Shown piece after piece: positions 29,041 through 36,864 of a DNA stretch of 64,000 bases. The position numbers were made by a program, and so were the translations under genes. Position 1 is the first letter of the stretch, and each line of letters begins with the position of its first letter. The stretch covers positions 186,001 through 250,000 of the forward strand of contig DWVP01000004.1 of NCBI GenBank assembly GCA_019120175.1, given 5' to 3'. Below the pieces are notes generated by a model. The model saw nothing but the letters and a program-made list of their open reading frames with translations. It made no database searches and had not been told where the DNA came from. This DNA comes from Candidatus Corynebacterium faecigallinarum. Lineage in GTDB: Bacteria; Actinomycetota; Actinomycetes; Mycobacteriales; Mycobacteriaceae.

Positions 29041-30936
29041 GTGGCACTTCGACTGAAAGCCCGTGGGACGACCCGCAGGTCGACCGTCCGGTCCACGCGG
29101 ACACTGCTGTCCTTTGCAGTCGCCGCTGGACTCACTGTCCAAGCGACCACTGCCGTCGCCGCCCCCTCGGACGCGTCGGACCCGGCGGACTCCGGGTCCG
29201 GTGACTCCAACGCCACCGCCGAATCTTTCCTCGCTGACCTCGTCGGCGAGGTCTCGTCTACCGAAGGCGCGGTCGCGTCGATGGAGAACGAGCTCGGTGG
29301 CCTGCGCGAGTCCGTCAACAAGGCCCGCGTCGACCTGGACCGTGCCCAGCGTGAAGCCCAGGAAGCCCAGGACAACGTCACTGACGCCCGCGGACGTCTC
29401 GACTCGTCCAACTCCGATGTGGAAGAGGCACAGGAGCAGCTCGACGAGATCGCCCGGTCCGCCTACGCCCGTGGTGGTGACGCCGCCCCGGTGAACCTGG
29501 CTGCTGGTGGTGACATCGCCGCAGATTCCCTGGACCGTGCCACCTACCTGCGACTCGCCAGCGAGAAGCAGCAGTCCGAGATCGACCGTCTCGACCTGGT
29601 CCGGACCCAGACCGCCAACGAGGAGTCCTCGTTGCGTGAGTCCCGGGACACCGCCGACGGAATGGTCGGACGGGCTCGTGACGCCCATGCGGCCGCGGAA
29701 GAGGCATTTTCCAGTGCCCAGTCCTCCATCGCGGAAAAGTCCGGCGAGCTCGAGGACCTGCGCTCCGACCTTGCCGCAGCCGAGGCCCGCCTGAAGGCGG
29801 CCAAGAGCGCCGTCGACCGGGTGTCCGCCAACGCCGGGGCATCCTCCTTCGACAAGCGTCGGGCCGCCGAGAACGCCGCCGACCGTGCCGAGGCGCGGCT
29901 CGAGGGACAGGATGACACCGCTGATCAGCTGGTGGAGCCCAAGGTCGAGGAGGTCGAGATCCCTGAGGGCGCCGAGGGCATGGAGGGCACGGAGGGCACG
30001 GAGGGCGCTGAGGCACCTGAGGGTGCTGAGGCTCCGGCGGACGTCGAGGCTCCCGCCGAGCAGGATCTCGGCGAGGAGGGTCCTGCAGAAAGCGCCCCCG
30101 CTGAGGAAGATCCCGCAGTGCATGACGAGCAGCCCGACGAGCAGCCTGCCGGGGATCCCGGCCTGTCCGAGGGCTCAGGTGCTGAGGGTAGTGCCGGCGG
30201 TGAGGAAGGTGAGCCGGTCGATCCGGGCGCCATCGAGTCCTCCTTCAGTGCTGACCCGGAGGGCGATGAGCGCCGTCAGGCCGCGATCGATGGTCTGGTC
30301 GGTGCCGCTGGCGCCGCCGCATTCGCTGGCATCAACGCACACCTGGAAGGAACCCCTGATGGGGCCGTTGACGCCGCAATCAACGCCGCACAGGGCGCAG
30401 CGGGCGAGTCCTGGGAGAACCTGCCGTCCGGCGGGGAAGACGGAATCGTCCCGAGCCTCCCGACCCCCGGTGGCAGCGAGCCGGCAGCGCCGGATTCCTC
30501 CGGTAGCCGCGAGGAGAAGATCGAGCGGGTCATCGAGCGCGGAATGGGCGTGATAGGCACCCCGTACTCCTGGGGTGGCGGCAACCAGTACGGGCCCACC
30601 CTCGGTGTGCGCGACGGTGGTGTCGCAGACACCCACGGCGACTACGCCAAGGTCGGCTTCGACTGCTCCGGCCTGATGGTCTACGCCTTCGCCGCTGTCG
30701 GTATCCAGCTCGAGAAGTACTCCGGCTACCAGTACTCCAGCGGCGGCACCCAGGTGCCGGCGGGAGAAGCACAGCGTGGCGACATGATCTTCTGGGGACC
30801 CGGTGGCACCCAGCACGTGGCCCTCTACCTCGGTGACGGCCAGATGCTGGAGGCACCGAACTCCGGCGATGTCGTCAAGATCTCGCCGGTGCGCTGGGAC
30901 GGCATGGAGCCGATGGCGGTCCGCCCGATCGAGTAA
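29041..30936 (+). CDS. Secreted NlpC/P60 peptidoglycan endopeptidase (RipA-like)
   Basis: Exported hydrolase that cleaves peptide cross-links of peptidoglycan during cell separation. The 631 residues comprise an Arg-rich signal peptide with cleavage after about residue 41 (TAVAAP), a long coiled coil (about 55-290), an acidic Glu/Ala/Pro linker with short repeats such as EGTEGTEGAEAPEGAEAP (about 300-410), and the catalytic NlpC/P60 domain with Cys542 in FDCSGLMVYAF and His592 in TQHVALYLG. Mycobacterial RipA is about 470 residues; the acidic linker accounts for most of the extra length. AGGAG precedes the GTG. The long leader carries a GlxR-type site. Confidence 0.93.
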   Translation: MALRLKARGTTRRSTVRSTRTLLSFAVAAGLTVQATTAVAAPSDASDPADSGSGDSNATAESFLADLVGEVSSTEGAVASMENELGGLRESVNKARVDLDRAQREAQEAQDNVTDARGRLDSSNSDVEEAQEQLDEIARSAYARGGDAAPVNLAAGGDIAADSLDRATYLRLASEKQQSEIDRLDLVRTQTANEESSLRESRDTADGMVGRARDAHAAAEEAFSSAQSSIAEKSGELEDLRSDLAAAEARLKAAKSAVDRVSANAGASSFDKRRAAENAADRAEARLEGQDDTADQLVEPKVEEVEIPEGAEGMEGTEGTEGAEAPEGAEAPADVEAPAEQDLGEEGPAESAPAEEDPAVHDEQPDEQPAGDPGLSEGSGAEGSAGGEEGEPVDPGAIESSFSADPEGDERRQAAIDGLVGAAGAAAFAGINAHLEGTPDGAVDAAINAAQGAAGESWENLPSGGEDGIVPSLPTPGGSEPAAPDSSGSREEKIERVIERGMGVIGTPYSWGGGNQYGPTLGVRDGGVADTHGDYAKVGFDCSGLMVYAFAAVGIQLEKYSGYQYSSGGTQVPAGEAQRGDMIFWGPGGTQHVALYLGDGQMLEAPNSGDVVKISPVRWDGMEPMAVRPIE

Positions 30937-30952
30937 CCCGCTGCCGAAGCAG

Positions 30953-31789
30953 CTAGCGCACCAGCTCCCGCATCGCGTGGTCCACAGCAGTGATCCGCGC
31001 GGTGCGGACCGCGCGTGAGAGGGGGAGCAGGGCCGGGTCCAGGGAGGCGCCGGCCGCCGAGGACCGGGTGACCTCGATGATCGAGGACACCACGTCGGCC
31101 CTGGCCATCAATTTCACGGCACGCGGCGACACGCCCTCGGGAAGTCCCGGCAGTCCGAAGTAGTCCGACAGGGTCCCGACCGCCAGTCGGGGACCGGCGT
31201 GCGGGGTGGGGGACAGACCAGCGTCGGACGCCTCCTCGATCAGTGCCGCCGCAGCACTGGTGGCCTCACGTAACCGGGTCTCCGCCTCGCCGGGACTGAA
31301 GAACTCCGCCGGTGCAGAGGGCCCTTCACAGCGGTACCAGACCCACTCGACCAGCGAGGCGTCCCGCAATGTCGGGACGATGACATGGACGACGTCCGAC
31401 TCGGCGTCGGCGACAGTGATCCCGGCCCCGGTGGACGCCACCGCCGCGGCACCACGGGTGCCGGCCGGCAGGGCCGGGGGATCACCCGGGCCGGCGAGGG
31501 CCAGTCCGGCCAGGGGACGGTCCGCCAGGCTGACGGGGCTTTCCTTGGTGACCTCCCGGGCGGCGAGTAGAAGGTCCACCAGGGTCGTGCGGCGTCCGGT
31601 GAACCGTCCGCCGAAGGGGTCGCCGGACATCTCGTCGACCACGAGGGTGTGTGCCGGTCCCTGAACATCCTGGAAAGCGTCGATGACCTGGTCGGTGGGG
31701 AGCAGACCGTGGAGCCACCACCCGAGCCAGAGGGAGGTGTTCTGCACCGGAGACCAGAGTTGCTCGCGGATGGGGGTGCTGGACATCAT
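30953..31789 (-). CDS. Hypothetical protein, Ala-rich
   Basis: I do not recognise this 278-residue protein. It starts with SSTPIREQLWSPVQNTSLWLGWWLHGLLPTDQVIDAFQDVQG, quoted here only as far as SSTPIREQLW, and has no clear membrane helix or signal peptide. The frame remains open upstream across the divergent DUF3097 gene, but TAGGCT stands seven bases before the ATG at 31789, so I start there; a second ATG follows directly. It is divergent from the DUF3097 gene with only 25 bases between the start codons, and the two -10 boxes overlap. Its product may act together with that neighbour, but this is inferred from position only. Confidence 0.7.
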   Translation of the reverse strand: MMSSTPIREQLWSPVQNTSLWLGWWLHGLLPTDQVIDAFQDVQGPAHTLVVDEMSGDPFGGRFTGRRTTLVDLLLAAREVTKESPVSLADRPLAGLALAGPGDPPALPAGTRGAAAVASTGAGITVADAESDVVHVIVPTLRDASLVEWVWYRCEGPSAPAEFFSPGEAETRLREATSAAAALIEEASDAGLSPTPHAGPRLAVGTLSDYFGLPGLPEGVSPRAVKLMARADVVSSIIEVTRSSAAGASLDPALLPLSRAVRTARITAVDHAMRELVR

Positions 31790-31796
31790 CCGTCCT

Positions 31797-31806
31797 AGCC
31801 TATTGT
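31797..31806. promoter_or_regulatory. Overlapping divergent -10 hexamers
   Basis: On the minus strand TAGGCT (31802-31797) stands seven bases before the ATG at 31789. On the plus strand TATTGT (31801-31806) stands eight bases before the ATG at 31815. The two hexamers share two bases, so each -35 region must lie inside the opposite gene. Confidence 0.55.
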
Positions 31807-31814
31807 TGACCGTC

Positions 31815-32693
31815 ATGAGCTTCAACGACAGGTACGGAAACGACATCCTCGGAGGATCAGGATCTGGCGGATCACGATCCGGGGGAGCGACATCACGGCG
31901 CCCTGCTCCGCCGGAGATCCCGGCGAAGCCCGGCACCGTGGTCGAGGACCCGGTGAGCGGCTGGGTCGGCGCGGTGACCGGTTTCGAGCGGACCTACGAC
32001 GGTGACTTCGTCCGGCTGGAGGACCGCCACGGGCGGGACCGGCTGTTCAAGATGCGTCCCGGCGGATTCCTCGTCGACGGGCACCCTGTCACACTGACCA
32101 GGTACATCGCACCGTCGGATGTTCCGGAGGCCGCCGAGCAGCAACGCTCCAACTCCGGTTCCCGCCGGGTCGCCAATGTGCAGGCGAAGGTCGCCGCCCC
32201 GTCACGCATCTGGGTGGAGGGACTGCATGATGCCACCATCGTCGAACAGGTCTGGGGTCACGACCTGCGGGTGGAGGGGGTGGTGGTCGAGTTCATCGAG
32301 GGCCTCGACAACCTCCCAGAGATGCTCGCCGAGTTCCGGCCCGGACCGGACAGGCGGGTCGGCGTTCTCGCCGACCACCTGGTCGAGGGCTCGAAGGAGT
32401 CGCGGATGACCAGGGGCCTGGGGCCCCATGTCATGGTCACCGGCCACCCTTATATCGACATCTGGGAGGCTGTGAAGCCGTCGTCGGTCGGTATCGACGC
32501 CTGGCCGACGGTGCCCTACGGCGAAGACTGGAAGACCGGGGTCTGCCGCCGACTGGGCTGGGGAAGTCCGACCGACGGCTGGCGGCACGTCAGGTCGACG
32601 GTGAAAACCTTCCGGGATCTGGACGCCACGTTGATCGGGGCGGTCGAGCGCCTGGTTGACTTTGTGACCGAGCCAAACCTTTCTGAGAACTGA
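31815..32693 (+). CDS. DUF3097 family protein
   Basis: Conserved actinobacterial protein of unknown function, 292 residues. After a Gly/Ser-rich start it shows a small beta domain (GWVGAVTGFERTYDGDFVRLED, quoted in part: GWVGAVTGFE) and a core with RIWVEGLHDATIVEQVWGHDLR and FRPGPDRRVGVLADHLVEGSKE, which looks like a TOPRIM-type nucleotide-binding fold; this resemblance is my inference. TATTGT-N8-ATG supports a leaderless start at 31815. It is followed by the NfeD gene, whose own -10 hexamer begins directly after the stop. Confidence 0.9.
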   Translation: MSFNDRYGNDILGGSGSGGSRSGGATSRRPAPPEIPAKPGTVVEDPVSGWVGAVTGFERTYDGDFVRLEDRHGRDRLFKMRPGGFLVDGHPVTLTRYIAPSDVPEAAEQQRSNSGSRRVANVQAKVAAPSRIWVEGLHDATIVEQVWGHDLRVEGVVVEFIEGLDNLPEMLAEFRPGPDRRVGVLADHLVEGSKESRMTRGLGPHVMVTGHPYIDIWEAVKPSSVGIDAWPTVPYGEDWKTGVCRRLGWGSPTDGWRHVRSTVKTFRDLDATLIGAVERLVDFVTEPNLSEN

Positions 32694-32705
32694 TAGCGTG
32701 TGGTC

Positions 32706-33143
32706 ATGGGTGCAGTCATCTGGTTGATCGGAGCGGCGGTTCTGGCCGTGGGCGAGTTCATCGTCATGGACTTCACTCTGCTGATGCTCGCCGTCTCGGC
32801 CCTGGGAACCGCGGGGGTGGCGGCGTTCGATGTTCCGGTCTGGGTAGAGGTGGGGGCTTTCGGTGCTTTCGCGTTCGCCAGCGTCCTGTTCATCCGCCCA
32901 ATCCTGCGTCGTCGGTTCGTGGCCCAGGGGGAGGTCAGGGAGTTCACGTCCCTGGAACTCGAGGGGCGGACCGCTGAGGTGCTCAGCCCGGTGTCGGCGG
33001 ACAACACCGTCGGACAGGTCAGCATCGACGGAGACATCTGGTCGGCCCGGGCGGCACACCCCGGGGAATCGTTCACCACCGGAGATCGTGTGCAGATCGT
33101 CTCCATCGAAGGCACCACAGCAGTGGTGTGGAAAGGAGTCTGA
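32706..33143 (+). CDS. NfeD-like membrane protein
   Basis: Small membrane protein of 145 residues with two or three transmembrane helices in the first half (IWLIGAAVLAVGEFIVMDF, LMLAVSALGTAGVAAF) and a C-terminal OB-fold domain (ELEGRTAEVLSPVSADN, GDRVQIVSIEGTTAVV). NfeD proteins pair with SPFH/stomatin proteins, and the SPFH gene follows three bases after this stop. TAGCGT lies six bases before the ATG. Confidence 0.92.
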   Translation: MGAVIWLIGAAVLAVGEFIVMDFTLLMLAVSALGTAGVAAFDVPVWVEVGAFGAFAFASVLFIRPILRRRFVAQGEVREFTSLELEGRTAEVLSPVSADNTVGQVSIDGDIWSARAAHPGESFTTGDRVQIVSIEGTTAVVWKGV

Positions 33144-33146
33144 CGT

Positions 33147-34448
33147 ATGTTAGCGAGTATCCTGCTGATCCTGCTGCTCGTCCTCGTTGCCGTGGCCCTG
33201 TTCAAGTCGGTGGCCCTGATACCGCAGGGGGAGGCCGCCGTCATCGAGCGGCTGGGCCGCTACACCCGGACGGTCTCGGGTGGGCTGACCATCCTGGTCC
33301 CGTTCATTGACCGCGTCCGTGACCGGGTCGACACCCGTGAGCAGGTGGTCTCCTTTCCGCCGCAGGCCGTCATCACCCAGGACAACCTGACGGTGGCCAT
33401 CGACATTGTCGTGACCTTCCAGATCAACGACGCGGCCCGGGCGATCTACGGCGTCAACAACTACATCGTGGGTGTCGAGCAGATCTCCGTCGCCACGCTG
33501 CGTGACGTGGTCGGTGGCATGACCCTGGAGGAGACGCTGACCTCCCGTGACGTGATCAACCGTCGCCTGCGCGGCGAGTTGGACGCGGCGACGACCAAGT
33601 GGGGTCTGCGGATCAGCCGCGTCGAGCTCAAGGCGATCGACCCGCCGCCCTCGATCCAGCAGTCCATGGAGATGCAGATGAAGGCGGACCGCGAGAAGCG
33701 CGCCATGATTCTCACCGCCGAGGGCCAGCGTGAGTCCGACATCAAGACCGCCGAGGGTAAGAAGCAGGCCCGGATCCTCGGAGCCGAGGGTGACAAGCAC
33801 GCCCAGATCCTCTCCGCCGAGGCCGAGCGTCAGGCCCGGATGCTGCTCGCCGAGGGTGAGCGTGCCGCCAAGTACCTCGAGGCGCAGGGTCAGGCCAAGG
33901 CGATCCAGAAGGTCACCGCCGCGATCAAGTCCTCCCAGGTCACCCCGGAGGTGCTGTCCTACCAGTACCTGGAGAAGCTGCCGGAGATGGCGCAGGGCGA
34001 CGCGAACAAGGTCTGGATGCTGCCGATGCAGTTCGGCGATTCCCTGGAGCAGTTCGCCAAGGCCTTCGCGAAGAAGGACGACGAGGGTGTCTTCCGTTAC
34101 GAGGCCGGCCCGGTCGACGAGGCACTGCGCGACTTCGCCAACGAGACGACGTCCGAGAACTGGTTCAGTACCGAGTCCGCCCCGGAGATCGCCAAGGCGG
34201 TGGCCGAGGCCAATGCCGTGGCGAACCGCTCGGTGGATGAGCAGGATGCCCCACCGCCGCCGTCGGTGCCCTCCGTGTCAGTGCCCTCGGTGACGGGGGA
34301 GAAATTCGAGGCAGGCGAGCAGTCCGAGGAGCCTAGCGGAAAGCGTCATCGCTCTGAAGAGACTCCGTCCTGGCCAACATATGGACAGCAAGCTGCCAAC
34401 CCGCCTGCTCGGCCTGCCAACCCGCAGCAGCCAGGCGCTGAGACATAG
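33147..34448 (+). CDS. SPFH/band 7 domain protein (stomatin-like)
   Basis: Membrane-anchored scaffold protein of the stomatin/flotillin class, partner of NfeD. Residues 1-20 form a membrane anchor; the SPFH domain follows (ALIPQGEAAVIERLGRY, ATLRDVVGGMTLEETL), then an Ala/Glu-rich coiled coil with EKRAMILTAEGQRES and EGDKHAQILSAEAERQ, then a disordered Pro/Ser-rich tail from about residue 345. At 433 residues it is longer than the bare family because of this tail. The last 116 bases overlap, in antisense, the helix-turn-helix part of the next gene. Confidence 0.94.
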   Translation: MLASILLILLLVLVAVALFKSVALIPQGEAAVIERLGRYTRTVSGGLTILVPFIDRVRDRVDTREQVVSFPPQAVITQDNLTVAIDIVVTFQINDAARAIYGVNNYIVGVEQISVATLRDVVGGMTLEETLTSRDVINRRLRGELDAATTKWGLRISRVELKAIDPPPSIQQSMEMQMKADREKRAMILTAEGQRESDIKTAEGKKQARILGAEGDKHAQILSAEAERQARMLLAEGERAAKYLEAQGQAKAIQKVTAAIKSSQVTPEVLSYQYLEKLPEMAQGDANKVWMLPMQFGDSLEQFAKAFAKKDDEGVFRYEAGPVDEALRDFANETTSENWFSTESAPEIAKAVAEANAVANRSVDEQDAPPPPSVPSVSVPSVTGEKFEAGEQSEEPSGKRHRSEETPSWPTYGQQAANPPARPANPQQPGAET

Positions 34449-35058
34449 CCTGCTTCGAGATTCCGACCATCTCCGCCGCCTCACTCTGCAGGTGGCCCTG
34501 ACGCATCAGCGCAGTTGCCTCCCGGCCTTCGGCCGTGCGACGCGCCAGCATATGGGCCAGCAGGGTGAAGGCGGCGGTGATGTCTGAGGCGACCTCCATG
34601 CCGTGCCCGGGGTACTGCACCCCGCCGGGGCCAGGGAGTTCCACCCGGGAGTGGATCTGGCCGGCCCGGCGCAGCCCCTCCGCGGCCCGTGCGGCGGCCG
34701 CGGCGAGCTGGGCGGTCAGCGGGTCGTCCTGGGAGCCGGCCTGCGCTGTCCCTTCGTCCTCGTCACCGGGCTTGTCTCCGTCGCTGCCTTCACCGCTGGT
34801 GGATTCGTAGGCGTCGGCGGCATCGAGTTCGTCACCGGTGACCGCGGCGATGCCCACCGCGAAGTCCCCGGCCTGCAGGAGGTTCAGGACGACTCCGGTG
34901 GCACTGTCGGAGTCCCCGGCGAGGACCAGGGCATCCTCCGCGCCCAGGACACGGGCTTCGTGGACTCCACCGGCGTGTCCCAGGGCGTCGGCGACCTGGC
35001 GAACGTAGTCCGCGCGACGACGGGATGTTCCGCGGTATGTGGCTTGGATGGCGTACAT
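34333..35058 (-). CDS. Conserved hypothetical protein with C-terminal helix-turn-helix
   Basis: The 241-residue protein has an N-terminal part (YAIQATYRGTSRRRADYV) resembling a small alpha/beta domain, an acidic low-complexity middle (about 78-112), and a C-terminal helix-turn-helix with GHLQSEAAEMVGISKQAMSQ followed by RLAAAGWQAEQAGW. I take it as a DNA-binding protein; the family name is not known to me. TAGGCT-N6-ATG suggests a leaderless start. The coding end overlaps the tail of the SPFH gene by 116 bases, and the overlapping part here is the well-structured helix-turn-helix. Confidence 0.82.
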   Translation of the reverse strand: MYAIQATYRGTSRRRADYVRQVADALGHAGGVHEARVLGAEDALVLAGDSDSATGVVLNLLQAGDFAVGIAAVTGDELDAADAYESTSGEGSDGDKPGDEDEGTAQAGSQDDPLTAQLAAAAARAAEGLRRAGQIHSRVELPGPGGVQYPGHGMEVASDITAAFTLLAHMLARRTAEGREATALMRQGHLQSEAAEMVGISKQAMSQRLAAAGWQAEQAGWQLAVHMLARTESLQSDDAFR

Positions 35059-35064
35059 GCCACC

Positions 35065-35070
35065 AGCCTA
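35065..35070 (-). promoter_or_regulatory. -10 hexamer for the helix-turn-helix gene
   Basis: TAGGCT on the minus strand, six bases before the ATG at 35058. It overlaps the last codons of the TVP38-family gene. Confidence 0.45.
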
Positions 35071-35745
35071 CCGATTCCTGTCTACGGTGGGCCCTTGACT
35101 GGCGAGCTGTCGTTGGATGCCCAGCACCTCGCGTCCCGCGATCACCAGGCCGGTCAACCCGACAACCACGCCGATGAGAACGACCCGTGGATCTCCGTCG
35201 GCGACCACTGCATCCGCGGCAACGACCGCAACGACGGTCAGCGGAATTGAGCCTGCCACGGTGGCGGCGAGGCAGGGGAGCATGGGGATACGGCTGAGCC
35301 CGCAGGCGTAGTTCAACAGGCTGAACGGGATGACGGGGATCATCCGCAGCCCGAGGACGGTGGTCCAGCCTCGCTCGGAAAGGATCTCCTGCACCAACCG
35401 GACGCGGTCGTTGTCTTCCGCACGGCGCACAGCCGGCCCGGCCATCCAGCGCACCACCATCATGGACAGGGCGGCGGACAGGGCCATGCCGCCGATCGCC
35501 AGCAGGCATCCGATGAGACTGCCGAAGATGACTCCGGCGGAGACGGTCCAGATCGTGCGGGGCACCGGAACCTGCGTGGTCCCGACCATCAGGGCGAGGT
35601 AGGTAGCCGGCCCCCAGACGCCGCTGTCGGCGACCTGCCGCCGGACGGTCTCAATCTCCGGTGTGGGCATGAAGGCGACGCCGAGGAGCACCAGTAGGCC
35701 CAGGGCGAGGAGGCCTGCTGACGAGGCGAGGGGGTGTCGTCTCAT
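35068..35745 (-). CDS. TVP38/TMEM64 family membrane protein (VTT/DedA-like)
   Basis: Integral membrane protein of 225 residues with about six hydrophobic segments. The VTT signature is visible: a short loop GTTQVPVPRTIWTVSAGVIFG, then LRMIPVIPFSLLNYACGLSRI, the typical FxR-like re-entrant motif. Members take part in lipid or small-molecule transport across membranes; the substrate is unknown here. I chose the ATG at 35745; a GTG at 35760 is the alternative. Neither has a clear ribosome binding site. It lies downstream of a tRNA gene and its terminator on the same strand. Confidence 0.88.
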   Translation of the reverse strand: MRRHPLASSAGLLALGLLVLLGVAFMPTPEIETVRRQVADSGVWGPATYLALMVGTTQVPVPRTIWTVSAGVIFGSLIGCLLAIGGMALSAALSMMVVRWMAGPAVRRAEDNDRVRLVQEILSERGWTTVLGLRMIPVIPFSLLNYACGLSRIPMLPCLAATVAGSIPLTVVAVVAADAVVADGDPRVVLIGVVVGLTGLVIAGREVLGIQRQLASQGPTVDRNR

Positions 35746-35791
35746 GGTGGTGTGGCACACACTTCATCGGGATCGGTACAGGCAGCAAAAA

Positions 35792-35821
35792 GTAGAGACC
35801 CACTTTTCAGTGGGTCTCTAC
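35792..35821 (-). terminator. Intrinsic terminator of the tRNA-Leu gene
   Basis: A perfect 13-bp stem (35792-35804 with 35809-35821) with a GAAA loop on the minus strand, followed by TTTTTG. It lies four bases beyond the CCA end of the tRNA. This is the clearest intrinsic terminator in the window. Confidence 0.92.
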
Positions 35822-35824
35822 TCG

Positions 35825-35913
35825 TGGTGTCCGGAGGGGGACTTGAACCCCCACGTCCGTTAATAGGACACTAGCACCTCAAGCTAGCGCGTCTGCCATT
35901 CCGCCACCCGGAC
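35825..35913 (-). tRNA. tRNA-Leu (anticodon GAG)
   Basis: The minus strand folds into a class II tRNA: acceptor stem GTCCGGG with CCGGAC, D-arm GGCGGAATGGCAGACG, anticodon stem CTAGC/GCTAG with loop TTGAGGT (anticodon GAG), a long variable arm, and the T-arm with GTTCAAGTC. The 3' CCA is encoded (35827-35825). GAG reads the leucine codons CUC and CUU. Confidence 0.96.
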
Positions 35914-36231
35914 ATGGATGCGGTAAACGAACAAGGTGAACCTTCCGGCGTCTGCCGTTGTCCGTTGCACTGCGATAACTGTAACGCCCTTGCCCTCACC
36001 AGACAAATGCGCAGGATGTTCGGCATTTTCGCCGCCTCACCGCTATTCGACGGTGGCTCCCAACAGTTGGACGGTGGTTCGTCGACAGGCTGACGGGAGG
36101 CCGGGTGCGGGCCGACTCCGCCGCAGTTCCGTCACCTTCCGAGGCCACTCAGACCTGACCGATAAACCGGTTAGATATGTCTGCATAATCGGTTTCTGCG
36201 GGGAGAGAATGGCTTCGGCATACTGGTCAGC
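35914..36231. other. Intergenic region between tRNA-Leu and the PEBP gene
   Basis: These 318 bases hold the tRNA promoter on the minus side and the PEBP promoter on the plus side. The palindrome AACCGGTT (36165-36172) and the pair AAACCG/CGGTTT (36164-36169 with 36190-36195) lie in an AT-rich patch. CATACT, seven bases before the PEBP ATG, may be its -10 box. No ORF is credible. Confidence 0.45.
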
Positions 36232-36795
36232 ATGAGTGATTCGAACCGCCACCACCGGCCCACGTACATCGACTCCCGGTTCCCCGGACCGGACCCCTAC
36301 GCGCCGCTGACAGACCTGCCGACCTTCACCGTGACCAGCGATGACTTCGCTGACGGGGGCCGCCTGCCGGCCGAGCAGCTCGGTGGTGCCGACGTCTCCC
36401 CGCAGCTGTCCTGGAGCGGTGCCCCGGAGGGCACCGTCTCCTATGCGGTCACCTGCTACGACCCGGATGCACCCACCGCAGCTGGTTTCTGGCACTGGGC
36501 CGTCTTCAACATCCCCGCGTCGGTGACGTCCCTCGACGCCGGTATCGGCGATGCCGAACTGGCCGGCCTGCCCGAGGGCGCTGTCGCACTGCGTGGGGAC
36601 AGTGGCAGTCGTGGCTTCTACGGTGCCGAGCCGCCGGCGGGTCACGGCCCCCACCGTTACATCTTCGCAGTCCACGCGATCCCCGAGATGCTGGACGATG
36701 TCAGCGACCGGTCCACACCGACCATCCTCGGATTCAACCTGAACTTCCGGGCGTCTTCCCGCGCCCTGCTCTGGGGCTGGGCGGAGAACAAGTAG
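36232..36795 (+). CDS. YbhB/YbcL family Raf kinase inhibitor-like protein (PEBP)
   Basis: Phosphatidylethanolamine-binding protein family, 187 residues. The anion-site motifs are present: LSWSGAPEGTVSYAVTCYDPDAPT, FWHWAVFNIPAS (HW motif), and the C-terminal GHGPHRYIFAVHAI. The bacterial function is not settled. The ATG at 36232 has CATACT seven bases upstream, so it may be leaderless. The final five codons including the stop (GCGGAGAACAAGTAG) are followed by a near-perfect second copy that encodes AENR and another TAG. Confidence 0.93.
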   Translation: MSDSNRHHRPTYIDSRFPGPDPYAPLTDLPTFTVTSDDFADGGRLPAEQLGGADVSPQLSWSGAPEGTVSYAVTCYDPDAPTAAGFWHWAVFNIPASVTSLDAGIGDAELAGLPEGAVALRGDSGSRGFYGAEPPAGHGPHRYIFAVHAIPEMLDDVSDRSTPTILGFNLNFRASSRALLWGWAENK

Positions 36796-36810
36796 GCGGA
36801 GAACAGGTAG
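36781..36810 (+). repeat. 15-bp tandem duplication across the PEBP stop codon
   Basis: GCGGAGAACAAGTAG (36781-36795) is followed directly by GCGGAGAACAGGTAG (36796-36810), one mismatch in 15. Both copies are in frame and both end in TAG. Confidence 0.85.
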
Positions 36811-36820
36811 GTCGTCCCGC

Positions 36821-36835
36821 ACCCCGCCACGGGGT
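36821..36835. terminator. Short hairpin between convergent PEBP and pyrD genes
   Basis: A 6-bp stem ACCCCG/CGGGGT with a three-base loop CCA, in the 69 bases between the two convergent stops. It could serve both genes, but it is short and has no T-tract. Confidence 0.35.
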
Positions 36836-36864
36836 CACTCACCGGACGCCTGGCAGCGGCTGGG

